6,927 nucleotides of DNA from Candidatus Competibacteraceae bacterium. Lineage in GTDB: Bacteria; Pseudomonadota; Gammaproteobacteria; Competibacterales; Competibacteraceae. Positions 1 to 5,461 of the stretch are shown piece after piece. The translations under genes were made by a program, and so were the position numbers. Numbering within the stretch: the first letter of the stretch is position 1; each line of letters begins with the position of its first letter. Location: contig JAGRHI010000078.1 in NCBI GenBank assembly GCA_020445045.1, positions 435-7,361 on the forward strand, given 5' to 3'. The notes below the pieces were generated by a model that worked only from the letters and a program-made list of their open reading frames with translations, was not told the DNA's origin and made no database searches.

Positions 1-56
1 GGAGTGCTGAGCGTCCGAGTGAGCCGCAGGCGAACGGCTTGACCGACTTGTTAGGC
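1..56 (-). other. attC recombination site of cassette C, cut by the window edge
   Basis: On the minus strand the site opens with the R'' core GCCTAAC (56 to 50), directly followed by AAGTCGGTCAAGCCG. This closely resembles the left arm of the attC at 1502-1579 (AAGTCGTTCCAGCCG). The right arm and R' core lie beyond position 1, so the hairpin cannot be checked. The stop codon TAA of the YcxB-like gene (53 to 51) is part of the core. Confidence 0.7.
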
Positions 57-557
57 GCTTCTGTAATCAGGTACATGCGCCTTCACCAACTCTTCTGCGA
101 CACCGACCATGGATTGCTCCGTAGCCGTTTCATCTGGCAACCAATTGAATAGGTGCGGCCCCTGGAACAGAAGCAGCCCATCGCGAAAACGCCACGCTTT
201 CGTGTAGGTGCTCCATTGAACCTCCAGATTAGTGGTTTTGCCGATAGCCCGGAACCCTTCATTCGAGAGCGTAATGCTCACTTCATCATCGTGGTACGGT
301 GATTTTCGAAATCGCCTTCGAATTATCCACGCATCAATAGGCCAGCCAAGAACCGTGGCGCCGATCACGCCGCCAAATGCTCCCGAGCCGATTACGCTCC
401 CAAAGTAGATGCAGCAAGCGAGTCCGATCGCGGCCAGTGCAGCCAAACTCCATCGGTGCTTCGTGAATGGACGGCGCCACCAGATCTGCTCACGATATTT
501 GCACATGGCAGCCAGAAGGTGATCCTCTGAAAAGCGAAACTTGTAAGTGGCTTCCAT
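51..557 (-). CDS. YcxB-like membrane protein (cassette C)
   Basis: This is a predicted inner-membrane protein of 168 residues with unknown function. A polar N-terminus (1-33) leads into two hydrophobic segments at about 35-57 and 59-79, then a basic stretch (IIRRRFRK). A cytoplasmic domain of about 85 residues follows, with the pattern of the YcxB-like family: a strand with SNEGFRAIG, then a W-S-containing strand (VQWSTYTKAWRF), a strand LLLFQGPHLFNWLPDE and a final helix. The match is by recalled pattern only. The ATG at 557 is the first start after the core site GTTAGGC (573 to 567). The Shine-Dalgarno match is weak, with only the AGG of the core about 10 bases upstream. The TAA stop lies inside the next attC core. 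It is the sole gene of its cassette in view and has no own promoter that can be recognised, so it probably depends on read-through from upstream. Confidence 0.8.
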   Translation of the reverse strand: MEATYKFRFSEDHLLAAMCKYREQIWWRRPFTKHRWSLAALAAIGLACCIYFGSVIGSGAFGGVIGATVLGWPIDAWIIRRRFRKSPYHDDEVSITLSNEGFRAIGKTTNLEVQWSTYTKAWRFRDGLLLFQGPHLFNWLPDETATEQSMVGVAEELVKAHVPDYRSA

Positions 558-566
558 GTTGTTTTC

Positions 567-632
567 GCCTAACGTACCAATAACCGGACGCCGCGTCTTT
601 TGCGGCGGTCCGAGTTTATTGGAATGTTATGT
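567..632 (-). other. attC recombination site between cassettes B and C
   Basis: The site is 66 bp. On the minus strand it opens with ACATAAC (632-626) and closes with GTTAGGC (573-567). Between them, CCAATAA and TTATTGG (616-622 and 577-583) pair as the outer arms. GGACCGCCGC (611-602) pairs with GCGGCGTCC (594-586) as the inner stem, with one unpaired C, around a 7-base loop (595-601). An extrahelical base on one arm is the mark that integron integrases use to choose the recombining strand. The two cores are not perfect complements of each other because the closing one belongs to the next cassette. Confidence 0.88.
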
Positions 633-636
633 GGTT

Positions 637-1482
637 TTACCATGATTTCCGAGCTGATTTAACAGAGCCACTGTTGGGATCAGCTTTTTCTGAATCAGAT
701 TTTATTATAGCCAACTGTTTTGAAGTTATTTTGGTTGTACTTTGTAAGAAATGATCATAAAAATATTCTACAAGCGCGTTTACATATTTTGGCACAGACT
801 TAATTTCATCTAAATTTAACACGTCACTTTCATCAACATGTGTTCCAATCCAAGAATCTTTGTTGTTCGGAATAACTTCAAAGATAACAATGCTGAATGG
901 AATCTGGATGAAAATAATTAACCTTTCATGGTTATCCCAAATCCTTGGCTCTGCGGTAATGCTTCTCTCATAAAAATGAAACTTGACTTTTGGAAGGTAT
1001 AAATTTTCAATGACTTTTTTGGTGCACGGTATAAAATGTACTTTAAATTGAGTAAAATCATTTGAATCGATAGACTTTTTTATTTTTGACATAAAGCAAG
1101 GAATTTCATTAAACTCCTCTTTAGTAAAATTTGTTTCAGATGAAAAATAGTACGTGTTGGCTAATACGCGCCAAGCCATTATGTGTATGCACGCTAAAAT
1201 AGAAGGTTTTATAATCAATTTATCGGGACACGGAACTCGATAATTAGCTACTTTATTGAAATAGTGCTTGATGAACAGATCTTCGGTTTTTGAAAATTTT
1301 TGTTCACAATTTGCACATAACAATGGTGACTTAAGTCCATCCTGTCTTCTGATATTAGGCTGTATGGAATCTCTAAAATACCCAGTGGCAGAGGTTTTTT
1401 TTAACCAGCCCCAAACAGCCAAAGGGATTTCATGTGAGTTTTTAATCGCTTCATTTTTGCAACAAAATTTACATGAACTCAA
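637..1482 (-). CDS. HNH-like zinc-finger protein, putative nuclease (cassette B)
   Basis: This is a 281-residue soluble protein. The N-terminus shows a treble-clef-like zinc site: C4-x2-C7, then N15-S16-H17-E18-I19-P20, then L-C56-A-N-C59-E60 followed by E67 and H73. This layout is seen in many uncharacterised HNH-type proteins with a 'SHxIP ... LCxxCE' signature. The C-terminal 200 residues show no motif I recognise. The final metal-binding His of a classical HNH is uncertain, so nuclease activity is an inference. The start is TTG at 1482: an in-frame TAG lies five codons upstream, no ATG fits, and AGGGGA (1496-1491) sits 8 bases before it. The gene is much more AT-rich than its neighbours (bases 1021-1080 have 17 G or C by hand count), which suggests a separate origin. 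It is the only gene of its cassette, with a 25-base leader after the core site. Confidence 0.8.
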   Translation of the reverse strand: MSSCKFCCKNEAIKNSHEIPLAVWGWLKKTSATGYFRDSIQPNIRRQDGLKSPLLCANCEQKFSKTEDLFIKHYFNKVANYRVPCPDKLIIKPSILACIHIMAWRVLANTYYFSSETNFTKEEFNEIPCFMSKIKKSIDSNDFTQFKVHFIPCTKKVIENLYLPKVKFHFYERSITAEPRIWDNHERLIIFIQIPFSIVIFEVIPNNKDSWIGTHVDESDVLNLDEIKSVPKYVNALVEYFYDHFLQSTTKITSKQLAIIKSDSEKADPNSGSVKSARKSW

Positions 1483-1490
1483 ATGTATAT

Positions 1491-1496
1491 TCCCCT
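1491..1496 (-). promoter_or_regulatory. Ribosome binding site that fixes the TTG start of the HNH-like gene
   Basis: AGGGGA on the minus strand lies 8 bases before TTG (1482-1480). An in-frame TAG overlaps its first bases, so translation cannot begin further upstream, and the next in-frame ATG lies well inside the zinc-site region. Confidence 0.7.
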
Positions 1497-1501
1497 ATTG
1501 T

Positions 1502-1579
1502 ACATAACGTTGGAGTTCAGCCGCGGCGCAGGAGGAGCGAAGCGACGAGTGCGACGTCGGCTGGAACGACTTGTTAGGC
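1502..1579 (-). other. attC recombination site between cassettes A and B
   Basis: The site is 78 bp. The minus strand opens with GCCTAAC (1579-1573) and closes with GTTATGT (1508-1502). The arms GTTCCAGCCG and CGGCTGAAC pair with one unpaired C, the expected extrahelical base. The centre is GC-rich with an imperfect hairpin (CGCA and TGCG around a variable core). The TAA stop of the TIR gene (1576-1574) is formed by the opening core. The left arm closely resembles that of the partial site at 1-56, so cassettes A and C may come from related arrays. Confidence 0.88.
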
Positions 1580-2176
1580 CTGCCCCAGTACACGGTTAAG
1601 CCCCTTTTCGAGTTGTTCTAGGCCATCTTTGCTTCTTAGATCGACCCAATGCACATCGGCTAACTCTTGTGGTACCTCAGCGTCATCGAGGCGTACTGGA
1701 ATAACGGGGCTGAATGATTCATCTTTTGACCGCATGATGGACATAGCTGTTTTGAGCTCTTCAGAAACGAACTTGTTGCTACTTTTCATATTTTCTGACA
1801 CAAGATATAGAGCCACAGCACTCTCGCCTATGCCCTTCATAACCGACTGTTCCCACTTTTGTCCGGGCGCAATCTCGTCAACGTCAAACCATGGGTTATA
1901 CCCATTGACCCGAAGATAATGCACGACCTCTGCCGCGGGCTTCCTGTCTTTGCTGCTATAGATTATAAAAACCCTTCGCTGACGCAATCTTCGTTCACGC
2001 ATTCTTGATACATAGACTGAGAAGACGGCTGCATACGCAGATGCGGCTAGGGCAATAAGAATGGGAGTACTACTATCACCAATGCCTTTGAACTCCAAGA
2101 AAGAGAAAGATGTGGCCACCACGGCTGCAACGACCGCGGCCATGCTGATGTAGTCTTTTAATTGCTCTGGTTTCAT
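1574..2176 (-). CDS. Membrane-anchored TIR-domain protein, candidate defence effector (cassette A)
   Basis: From the ATG at 2176 the protein has 200 residues. Two hydrophobic helices lie at about 11-28 and 37-56, followed by a basic stretch (RMRERRLRQRR, 58-68) that should stay in the cytoplasm. The TIR domain runs from 69 to about 198. Its first strand is VFIIYSSKD (69-77), then GYNPWFDVDEIAPGQKW (92-108), LYLVSENMKSSNKFVSEEL (123-141) and VIPVRLDD (158-165). E140, or E139, sits where NAD-cleaving TIR domains have their catalytic glutamate. NADase or signalling activity is inferred from the family. A GTG at 2185 in the same frame would add three residues, but GAAGGG (2190-2185) is 8 bases before the ATG and abuts the GTG, so ATG is preferred. 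The ATG follows the stop of the four-helix gene by one base, implying coupled translation. The stop lies inside the attC. Confidence 0.9.
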   Translation of the reverse strand: MKPEQLKDYISMAAVVAAVVATSFSFLEFKGIGDSSTPILIALAASAYAAVFSVYVSRMRERRLRQRRVFIIYSSKDRKPAAEVVHYLRVNGYNPWFDVDEIAPGQKWEQSVMKGIGESAVALYLVSENMKSSNKFVSEELKTAMSIMRSKDESFSPVIPVRLDDAEVPQELADVHWVDLRSKDGLEQLEKGLNRVLGQA

Positions 2177-2177
2177 T

Positions 2178-2588
2178 TCAAACACCCTTCACCAGCATGA
2201 CGAACGAGAAGAACAGCGCGATTCCGACGCCATTGCTAATTAAGCCTAACCAAACAATTTGACCTCGCCTATTTTGCGTTCGCCCCTCCCAGTCTTGATG
2301 AGTCGATAAGACCCACAGCAATAAGAAGAATGCAATGGCCAAGAAAGATGCGGTAGCGCCAATTTTGTCAGAGACAGGTACAGGCGGAGTGGCAGGTGTG
2401 GATCCAAGTTTCTGAAGGTCATAGAAGTAGACCATTGCGGAGCCTAACGCCGCTAGCGCAAGTTCTACACCCAAGAAGAAATCGGAATACTTCCAGCCGC
2501 CGCCGCGAACCAACTTCTTTGCAAGTGCCCCGCAAAGAAGCAGTATCAACGGGATGCCAAGAGCAATTAGATAAGAATTTGTCAGCAT
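2178..2588 (-). CDS. Small four-helix membrane protein, partner of the TIR gene (cassette A)
   Basis: This 136-residue protein has four hydrophobic segments at about 5-23, 36-56, 77-95 and 111-133. Positive charge is concentrated in the loops 24-34 (KK, R, K) and 97-110 (three R), and the 57-76 loop is proline-rich and nearly neutral. The positive-inside rule therefore predicts both ends outside and two short cytoplasmic loops. I recognise no family. It is the first gene after the array boundary, and the TIR gene starts right after its stop, so the two share a cassette and probably a transcript. It could sense, anchor or restrain the TIR protein; this is inference. No Shine-Dalgarno precedes the ATG at 2588. 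A seven-codon leader ORF (2605-2582) ends across this ATG and may deliver ribosomes to it. Confidence 0.85.
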   Translation of the reverse strand: MLTNSYLIALGIPLILLLCGALAKKLVRGGGWKYSDFFLGVELALAALGSAMVYFYDLQKLGSTPATPPVPVSDKIGATASFLAIAFFLLLWVLSTHQDWEGRTQNRRGQIVWLGLISNGVGIALFFSFVMLVKGV

Positions 2589-2605
2589 GGTAGTAGACGC
2601 GTCAT
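2582..2605 (-). CDS. Possible seven-codon leader peptide overlapping the four-helix gene start
   Basis: The minus strand reads ATG at 2605 and TGA at 2584-2582, giving MTRLLPC. The TGA overlaps the ATG of the four-helix gene in the pattern ATGCTGA. The AGG within the array core site lies 6 bases before the leader ATG. The attI1 site of class 1 integrons carries a comparable short ORF known to raise translation of first cassettes that lack a ribosome binding site. The ORF is short enough to be chance. Confidence 0.3.
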   Translation of the reverse strand: MTRLLPC

Positions 2606-2610
2606 TGCAG

Positions 2611-2617
2611 GCCTAAC
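2611..2617 (-). other. Upstream core site of the cassette array (attI-like or secondary insertion point)
   Basis: GTTAGGC on the minus strand is the exact complement of the GCCTAAC that opens the attC of cassette A, so recombination between G 2617 and T 2616 would excise 1508-2616 as a circle. No inverted repeat with a second core can be found in 2618-2771, so this is not an attC. No clear attI-type integrase binding site is visible either. Confidence 0.75.
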
Positions 2618-2627
2618 TAATGATTAT

Positions 2628-2651
2628 ATAGTTTCTGTGTATCTACACTAT
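2628..2651. repeat. Short inverted repeat beside the array boundary
   Basis: GTGTA-TC-TACAC (2637-2648) is a near-perfect palindrome. It is nested in ATAGT (2628-2632) and ACTAT (2647-2651), which pair alternatively. It lies in the AT-rich stretch 2618-2771, just upstream of the array. It could be an operator-like element, a remnant of a recombination site, or chance. Confidence 0.3.
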
Positions 2652-2771
2652 CCGTCATCACAAGCAATGATCATGCTGATTAGATTAGCTTTTTCCAACA
2701 GTATAACTCCATCATAAACTCTCTGGTCCAAAAAATTACGACACACGCACCGTTCCCGTTACCTGCCCACC

Positions 2772-2981
2772 TTGGAGCGGAGTGAGATTCTCATTTTGTG
2801 CAAGCACAATATTCCCATCTCCGAAATCCGACCCTTGCCTACACCACGCACCCTGCCGCATCCCATCGGGCTTGCGGCGGACTGCGGCGTCAAATTGCCT
2901 CCCGAATTCTTCAACTCCCTACCCGCCGAACTACTGACCGCCTTCAGCGGCGAAACCGTATCCAGTTCAGATGTATATTAG
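2772..2981 (+). pseudogene. 3' remnant of a Phd/YefM-type antitoxin gene
   Basis: The reading frame from TTG 2772 to TAG 2981 gives 69 residues. ERSEILILCKHNIPISEIRP matches the central strand region of Phd/YefM-type antitoxins, where a G-E-x-hydrophobic run leads to 'xxPxAEIxP'. PHPIGLA, LPPEFFNSLP and AELLTAFSGE match their toxin-binding tail, which usually reads like 'GLAxGxFxVPxxFDxPLPxELLxAFEG'. The N-terminal DNA-binding part is missing: upstream codons to the stop at 2715 are unlike the family, and no good ribosome binding site precedes the TTG. No toxin gene follows. It reads best as a truncated relic, possibly cut when the array or another element arrived. The assignment rests on remembered family patterns. 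Confidence 0.5.
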
Positions 2982-3029
2982 GCTTCGGATTCTGATGATC
3001 GCGTTAAGCGATAAAGCACTTCATCCCCT

Positions 3030-4922
3030 TCACTCCCGCGCCTCCAATTCCTCCCAACGTCCGTAGGCCGCTTCCAATTCTGTCTCCAGCGCTCGCAACT
3101 CCTCCAGCCGCCGAGCAACAACCGTTGATTCCTGTTTGTAAAAGACCGGGTCGGCTGTCGCGGCGTGCAATTCCTGCTGGCGTTGCTCCAGTTCCTCGAT
3201 GCGTGCCGGCAGCCGCTCCAATTCTCGCCGCTCGTTGTAACTCAACTTGCCCGACGCAGCGGATTTTGGTGGTTTCGGCGCAGGCGGGGCGGCAGGTTTG
3301 GGCTTGACAACAGGAATCGGCTCCAGCGCGGGTCGCTGTCGCAACCAATCGCTGTAACCGCCGACGTATTCGCGGATGCCACCGTCGCTCTCGAACACCA
3401 GGCAACTGGTCACCACGTTGTCCAGAAACGCCCGGTCGTGACTGACCAGCAGCAAGGTTCCGGTGTAGTCCAACAACAATTCTTCCAGCAGTTCCAGCGT
3501 CTCCAGGTCAAGATCGTTGGTCGGCTCGTCCATGACCAGCAGGTTGGCCGGCTTGGTGAACAGCCGTGCCAGCAACAATCGATTGCGTTCGCCGCCGGAC
3601 AGGGATTTGACCGGGGAGCGTGCTCGCTGGGCGGTGAACAGGAAATCGCCCAGATAGCCGATGACATGGCGGCGCTGGCCGTTGATTTCGATGGTTTCCC
3701 GTCCACCCGCGACACTGTCCAATACGGTCTGTTCGGGGTCGAGTTGTTCGCGCAATTGATCGAAATAGGCGATTTCCAGCTTGGTTCCGTGCCGCACCTG
3801 ACCCGCGTCGGGTTGCAGGCGACCCAACAACAGATTCAATAAACTGGTTTTGCCGGAGCCATTGGGACCGATCAGGCCGATGCGGTCGCCGCGCAGGATG
3901 CGCACCGAAAAATCCCGAATCAGTGGCTCGCTCCGCCAGGCGTAGCGCAGATGTTGCGCCTCGATCACCAACTTGCCGGACATCTCCGCCTGCTCCAGCG
4001 TAAAACTGGCCTTGCCGAGTTGCTCGCGGCGCTGGCGGCGTTCCTCGCGCAAGGTCAGCAAGGCCCGCACCCGGCCCTCGTTGCGGGTGCGCCGCGCCTT
4101 GATGCCTTGGCGAATCCAGGCTTCTTCCTGAGCCAGATTCTTGTCGAACTTGGCGTTGTGCTGGGCTTCGACTTCCAGCAGCGCCGCTTTTTTTTCCAGG
4201 AAATTGGCGTAGTCACCCGGCCAGGAAGTCAACACGCCGCGATCCAGTTCCAGTAGGCGGGTGGCCAACCGTTGCAACAGGGCACGGTCGTGAGTGACGA
4301 ATAGCAGGCCGCCGCGAAATTCCAGCAGTTCATCTTCCAACCACTGGATGGTTTCCAGGTCGAGATGGTTGGTCGGCTCGTCCAGCAACAACACGTCGGG
4401 ATCGCGGACCAGCGCCCGGCCCAGCAATACCCGCCGCCGCCAGCCGCCGGACAGTTCGGCGAGTGGCGTGTCAGCCGGCAATTGCAAGCGGCTGATCACG
4501 GTTTCGACCCGCTGTTGCCAGCGCCAGCCATCGCGCGCTTCCAGTTCATGTTGCAATCGATCCATGCGCCGCAGATTTTCAGGCGTGGAAGCATCGGCGA
4601 GTTGGTGAGCGGCCTCGTGATACTCAGCCAGCAACTCGCCCAATCCCTCCAACCCACCAGCGACGATCTCGAATACGGTGGCCATCGCGTCGGAGGGCAA
4701 CTCCTGCGCCAGCGTGGCGACGCGCAAGCCGGGCTGGCGCCAGATGTCGCCGCTATCGGACTGGATTTCACCCGCCAACAGGCGCAGCAAGGTGGTTTTG
4801 CCCGTGCCGTTGCGACCGATCAAGCAAACGCGCTCACCAGGATCGATCTGGAAGCTGGCGCCATCCAGCAGTTTTTCGGCGCCAAAGGCGATGGAGAGGT
4901 GGTCAATGCTCAATAAGGGCAT
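3030..4922 (-). CDS. uup: ABC-F ATPase Uup
   Basis: This 630-residue soluble protein is close to the length of E. coli Uup (about 635). It has two ABC cassettes in one chain and no membrane segments. Cassette 1 has Walker A GRNGTGKT (36-43), signature LSGG (157-160) and Walker B with DEPTNHLDLE (181-190). The ABC-F linker region is about 233-310, with many basic and acidic residues. Cassette 2 has GPNGSGKT (352-359), LSGGE (441-445) and DEPTNDLDLE (465-474). A Pro/Lys-rich tether (about 533-556) leads to a charged coiled-coil domain (558-630), the DNA-binding tail that separates Uup from other ABC-F proteins. In E. coli, Uup affects transposon excision and replication-fork or ribosome-linked processes. 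The ATG at 4922 has only a weak purine run (GGAAA) upstream. The gene stands alone and is divergent from vapB. Confidence 0.97.
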   Translation of the reverse strand: MPLLSIDHLSIAFGAEKLLDGASFQIDPGERVCLIGRNGTGKTTLLRLLAGEIQSDSGDIWRQPGLRVATLAQELPSDAMATVFEIVAGGLEGLGELLAEYHEAAHQLADASTPENLRRMDRLQHELEARDGWRWQQRVETVISRLQLPADTPLAELSGGWRRRVLLGRALVRDPDVLLLDEPTNHLDLETIQWLEDELLEFRGGLLFVTHDRALLQRLATRLLELDRGVLTSWPGDYANFLEKKAALLEVEAQHNAKFDKNLAQEEAWIRQGIKARRTRNEGRVRALLTLREERRQRREQLGKASFTLEQAEMSGKLVIEAQHLRYAWRSEPLIRDFSVRILRGDRIGLIGPNGSGKTSLLNLLLGRLQPDAGQVRHGTKLEIAYFDQLREQLDPEQTVLDSVAGGRETIEINGQRRHVIGYLGDFLFTAQRARSPVKSLSGGERNRLLLARLFTKPANLLVMDEPTNDLDLETLELLEELLLDYTGTLLLVSHDRAFLDNVVTSCLVFESDGGIREYVGGYSDWLRQRPALEPIPVVKPKPAAPPAPKPPKSAASGKLSYNERRELERLPARIEELEQRQQELHAATADPVFYKQESTVVARRLEELRALETELEAAYGRWEELEARE

Positions 4923-5035
4923 CAGGGGAATTTCCGTTATTCTGTCTTCAAAAAATCACGCGGGCGGGAAAAATCGGCGTCATCACCGCCATCGGGCATA
5001 TCGACCAAGAGTGACTTCAATCCGTTTCAAGCACG

Positions 5036-5055
5036 GCATATGCTTTGGCCTATGC
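5036..5055 (+). promoter_or_regulatory. Possible VapB operator upstream of vapB
   Basis: GCATATGC (5036-5043) is a perfect palindrome, and TATGC recurs at 5051-5055, so GCATA...TATGC is also an inverted repeat with a 10-base gap. It ends 20 bases before the vapB ATG. VapB-type antitoxins bind inverted repeats at their own promoters. No convincing -35 and -10 pair was found. Confidence 0.3.
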
Positions 5056-5075
5056 AAGGAACGGGAGATGCCGCC

Positions 5076-5333
5076 ATGTCCGCACCTGATCAAGTTGTCG
5101 AACGCCGCGCCCGCCTATTCCGCAATGGCCGCAACCAAGCCGTGCGCATCCCGCGCGAATTCGAGTTGCCGGGCAATGAAGTCATCCTCTACCAAGACGG
5201 CGAGCGCTTGATCGTGGAACCGGTCAAGAAACCGACTCATCTTCTGGAACTGCTGGCGACGCTAGACCCCATCGAAGCTGCTTTTCCCGACGTGGATGCG
5301 GGACTGCCCGCACTGGACGACGTTCGGCTATGA
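5076..5333 (+). CDS. vapB: VapB-type antitoxin (AbrB/SpoVT fold)
   Basis: This is an 85-residue antitoxin. Residues 12-50 form the swapped-hairpin AbrB DNA-binding domain (LFRNGRNQAVRIPREFELPG, then VILYQDGERLIVEP), the classic VapB sequence. Residues 53-85 form the acidic, toxin-binding tail (LLELLATLDPIEAAFPDVD). The ATG at 5076 is chosen because GGGAG (5063-5067) lies 8 bases upstream. The same frame stays open to an ATG at 5040, which lies in the putative operator and lacks a ribosome binding site. The gene ends in TATGA, the overlap at which the vapC toxin normally starts, but vapC is almost entirely deleted. VapB may survive as an orphan repressor or a protective antitoxin against related VapC toxins elsewhere in the genome. 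Confidence 0.92.
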   Translation: MSAPDQVVERRARLFRNGRNQAVRIPREFELPGNEVILYQDGERLIVEPVKKPTHLLELLATLDPIEAAFPDVDAGLPALDDVRL

Positions 5334-5424
5334 ACGGTCCATGGCGCGGGTCACCGACAACGTGCGCGAGTTTTCCCGCGTACCGGGACTCTCGATCGAA
5401 AACTGGTTGACGAACACCGCCTGA
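5330..5424 (+). pseudogene. vapC: Remnant of vapC toxin gene, only the 3' end left
   Basis: The frame from ATG 5341 to TGA 5424 encodes 27 residues, of which VTDNVREFSRVPGLSIENWL is the typical last part of a PIN-domain VapC, including the TDN and REF motif. The usual toxin start overlaps the vapB stop at 5330, but that frame soon leaves the family pattern and ends after 26 codons. About 100 residues, with the first acidic active-site positions, are missing. A deletion joining the first codons to the tail explains this best. The fragment cannot be an active ribonuclease. Confidence 0.75.
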
Positions 5425-5461
5425 AACGTGGTGATCGAGGATGCGGAATCCATCGGATCGT

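Larger units (their letters stand above)
1..2617 (-). mobile_element. Integron gene-cassette array without a visible integrase
   Basis: Seen: four genes read leftwards, separated by attC sites at 1-56 (cut by the edge), 567-632 and 1502-1579, with a lone GTTAGGC core at 2611-2617 (minus strand) closing the upstream end. Taking the cut between G and TT of each core gives cassette A at 1508-2616, cassette B at 573-1507 and cassette C from 572 past the left edge. Each cassette starts with the heptamer complementary to the one opening its own attC (GTTAGGC with GCCTAAC for A and C, GTTATGT with ACATAAC for B), as expected if each was once a circle. In an integron the integrase gene lies upstream of the first cassette and is divergent. 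Here that position holds only a boundary stretch, an antitoxin remnant and uup. The array is therefore probably a CALIN or a truncated integron. The left end and further cassettes are not visible. Confidence 0.85.

Noticed and set aside
1268..1507. 79-codon open frame on the plus strand opposite the HNH-like gene
   Set aside because: It is antisense to a gene with a clear zinc-site pattern, runs through the cassette leader and into the attC edge, and shows no domain.
2177..2185. GTG at 2185 as the start of the TIR gene
   Set aside because: The GAAGGG ribosome binding site touches the GTG, leaving no spacing, while the ATG at 2176 is 8 bases away.
2618..2771. A fourth attC or a typical attI site upstream of cassette A
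   Set aside because: No second core heptamer with pairing arms was found, and no inverted core or direct repeats typical of attI could be read. It is described only as a boundary stretch.
2772..2981. Degraded integron integrase gene at the expected place
   Set aside because: Orientation and position fit, but the translation matches an antitoxin tail and shows no tyrosine recombinase motif.
2998..3012. Hairpin ATCGC-GTTAA-GCGAT downstream of uup as a terminator
   Set aside because: The stem has only 5 bp and is not followed by a T run on the minus strand.
3165..4916. Several open frames on the plus strand opposite uup (such as 3165-3842 and 4365-4916)
   Set aside because: They lie antisense to a complete, well-conserved uup gene, are rich in Gln, Arg and Ala, and have no recognisable domains.
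5425..5461. Bidirectional terminator between the vapC remnant and glgX
   Set aside because: Only 4-bp stems can be drawn (such as GATG with CATC) and there is no T tract on either strand.
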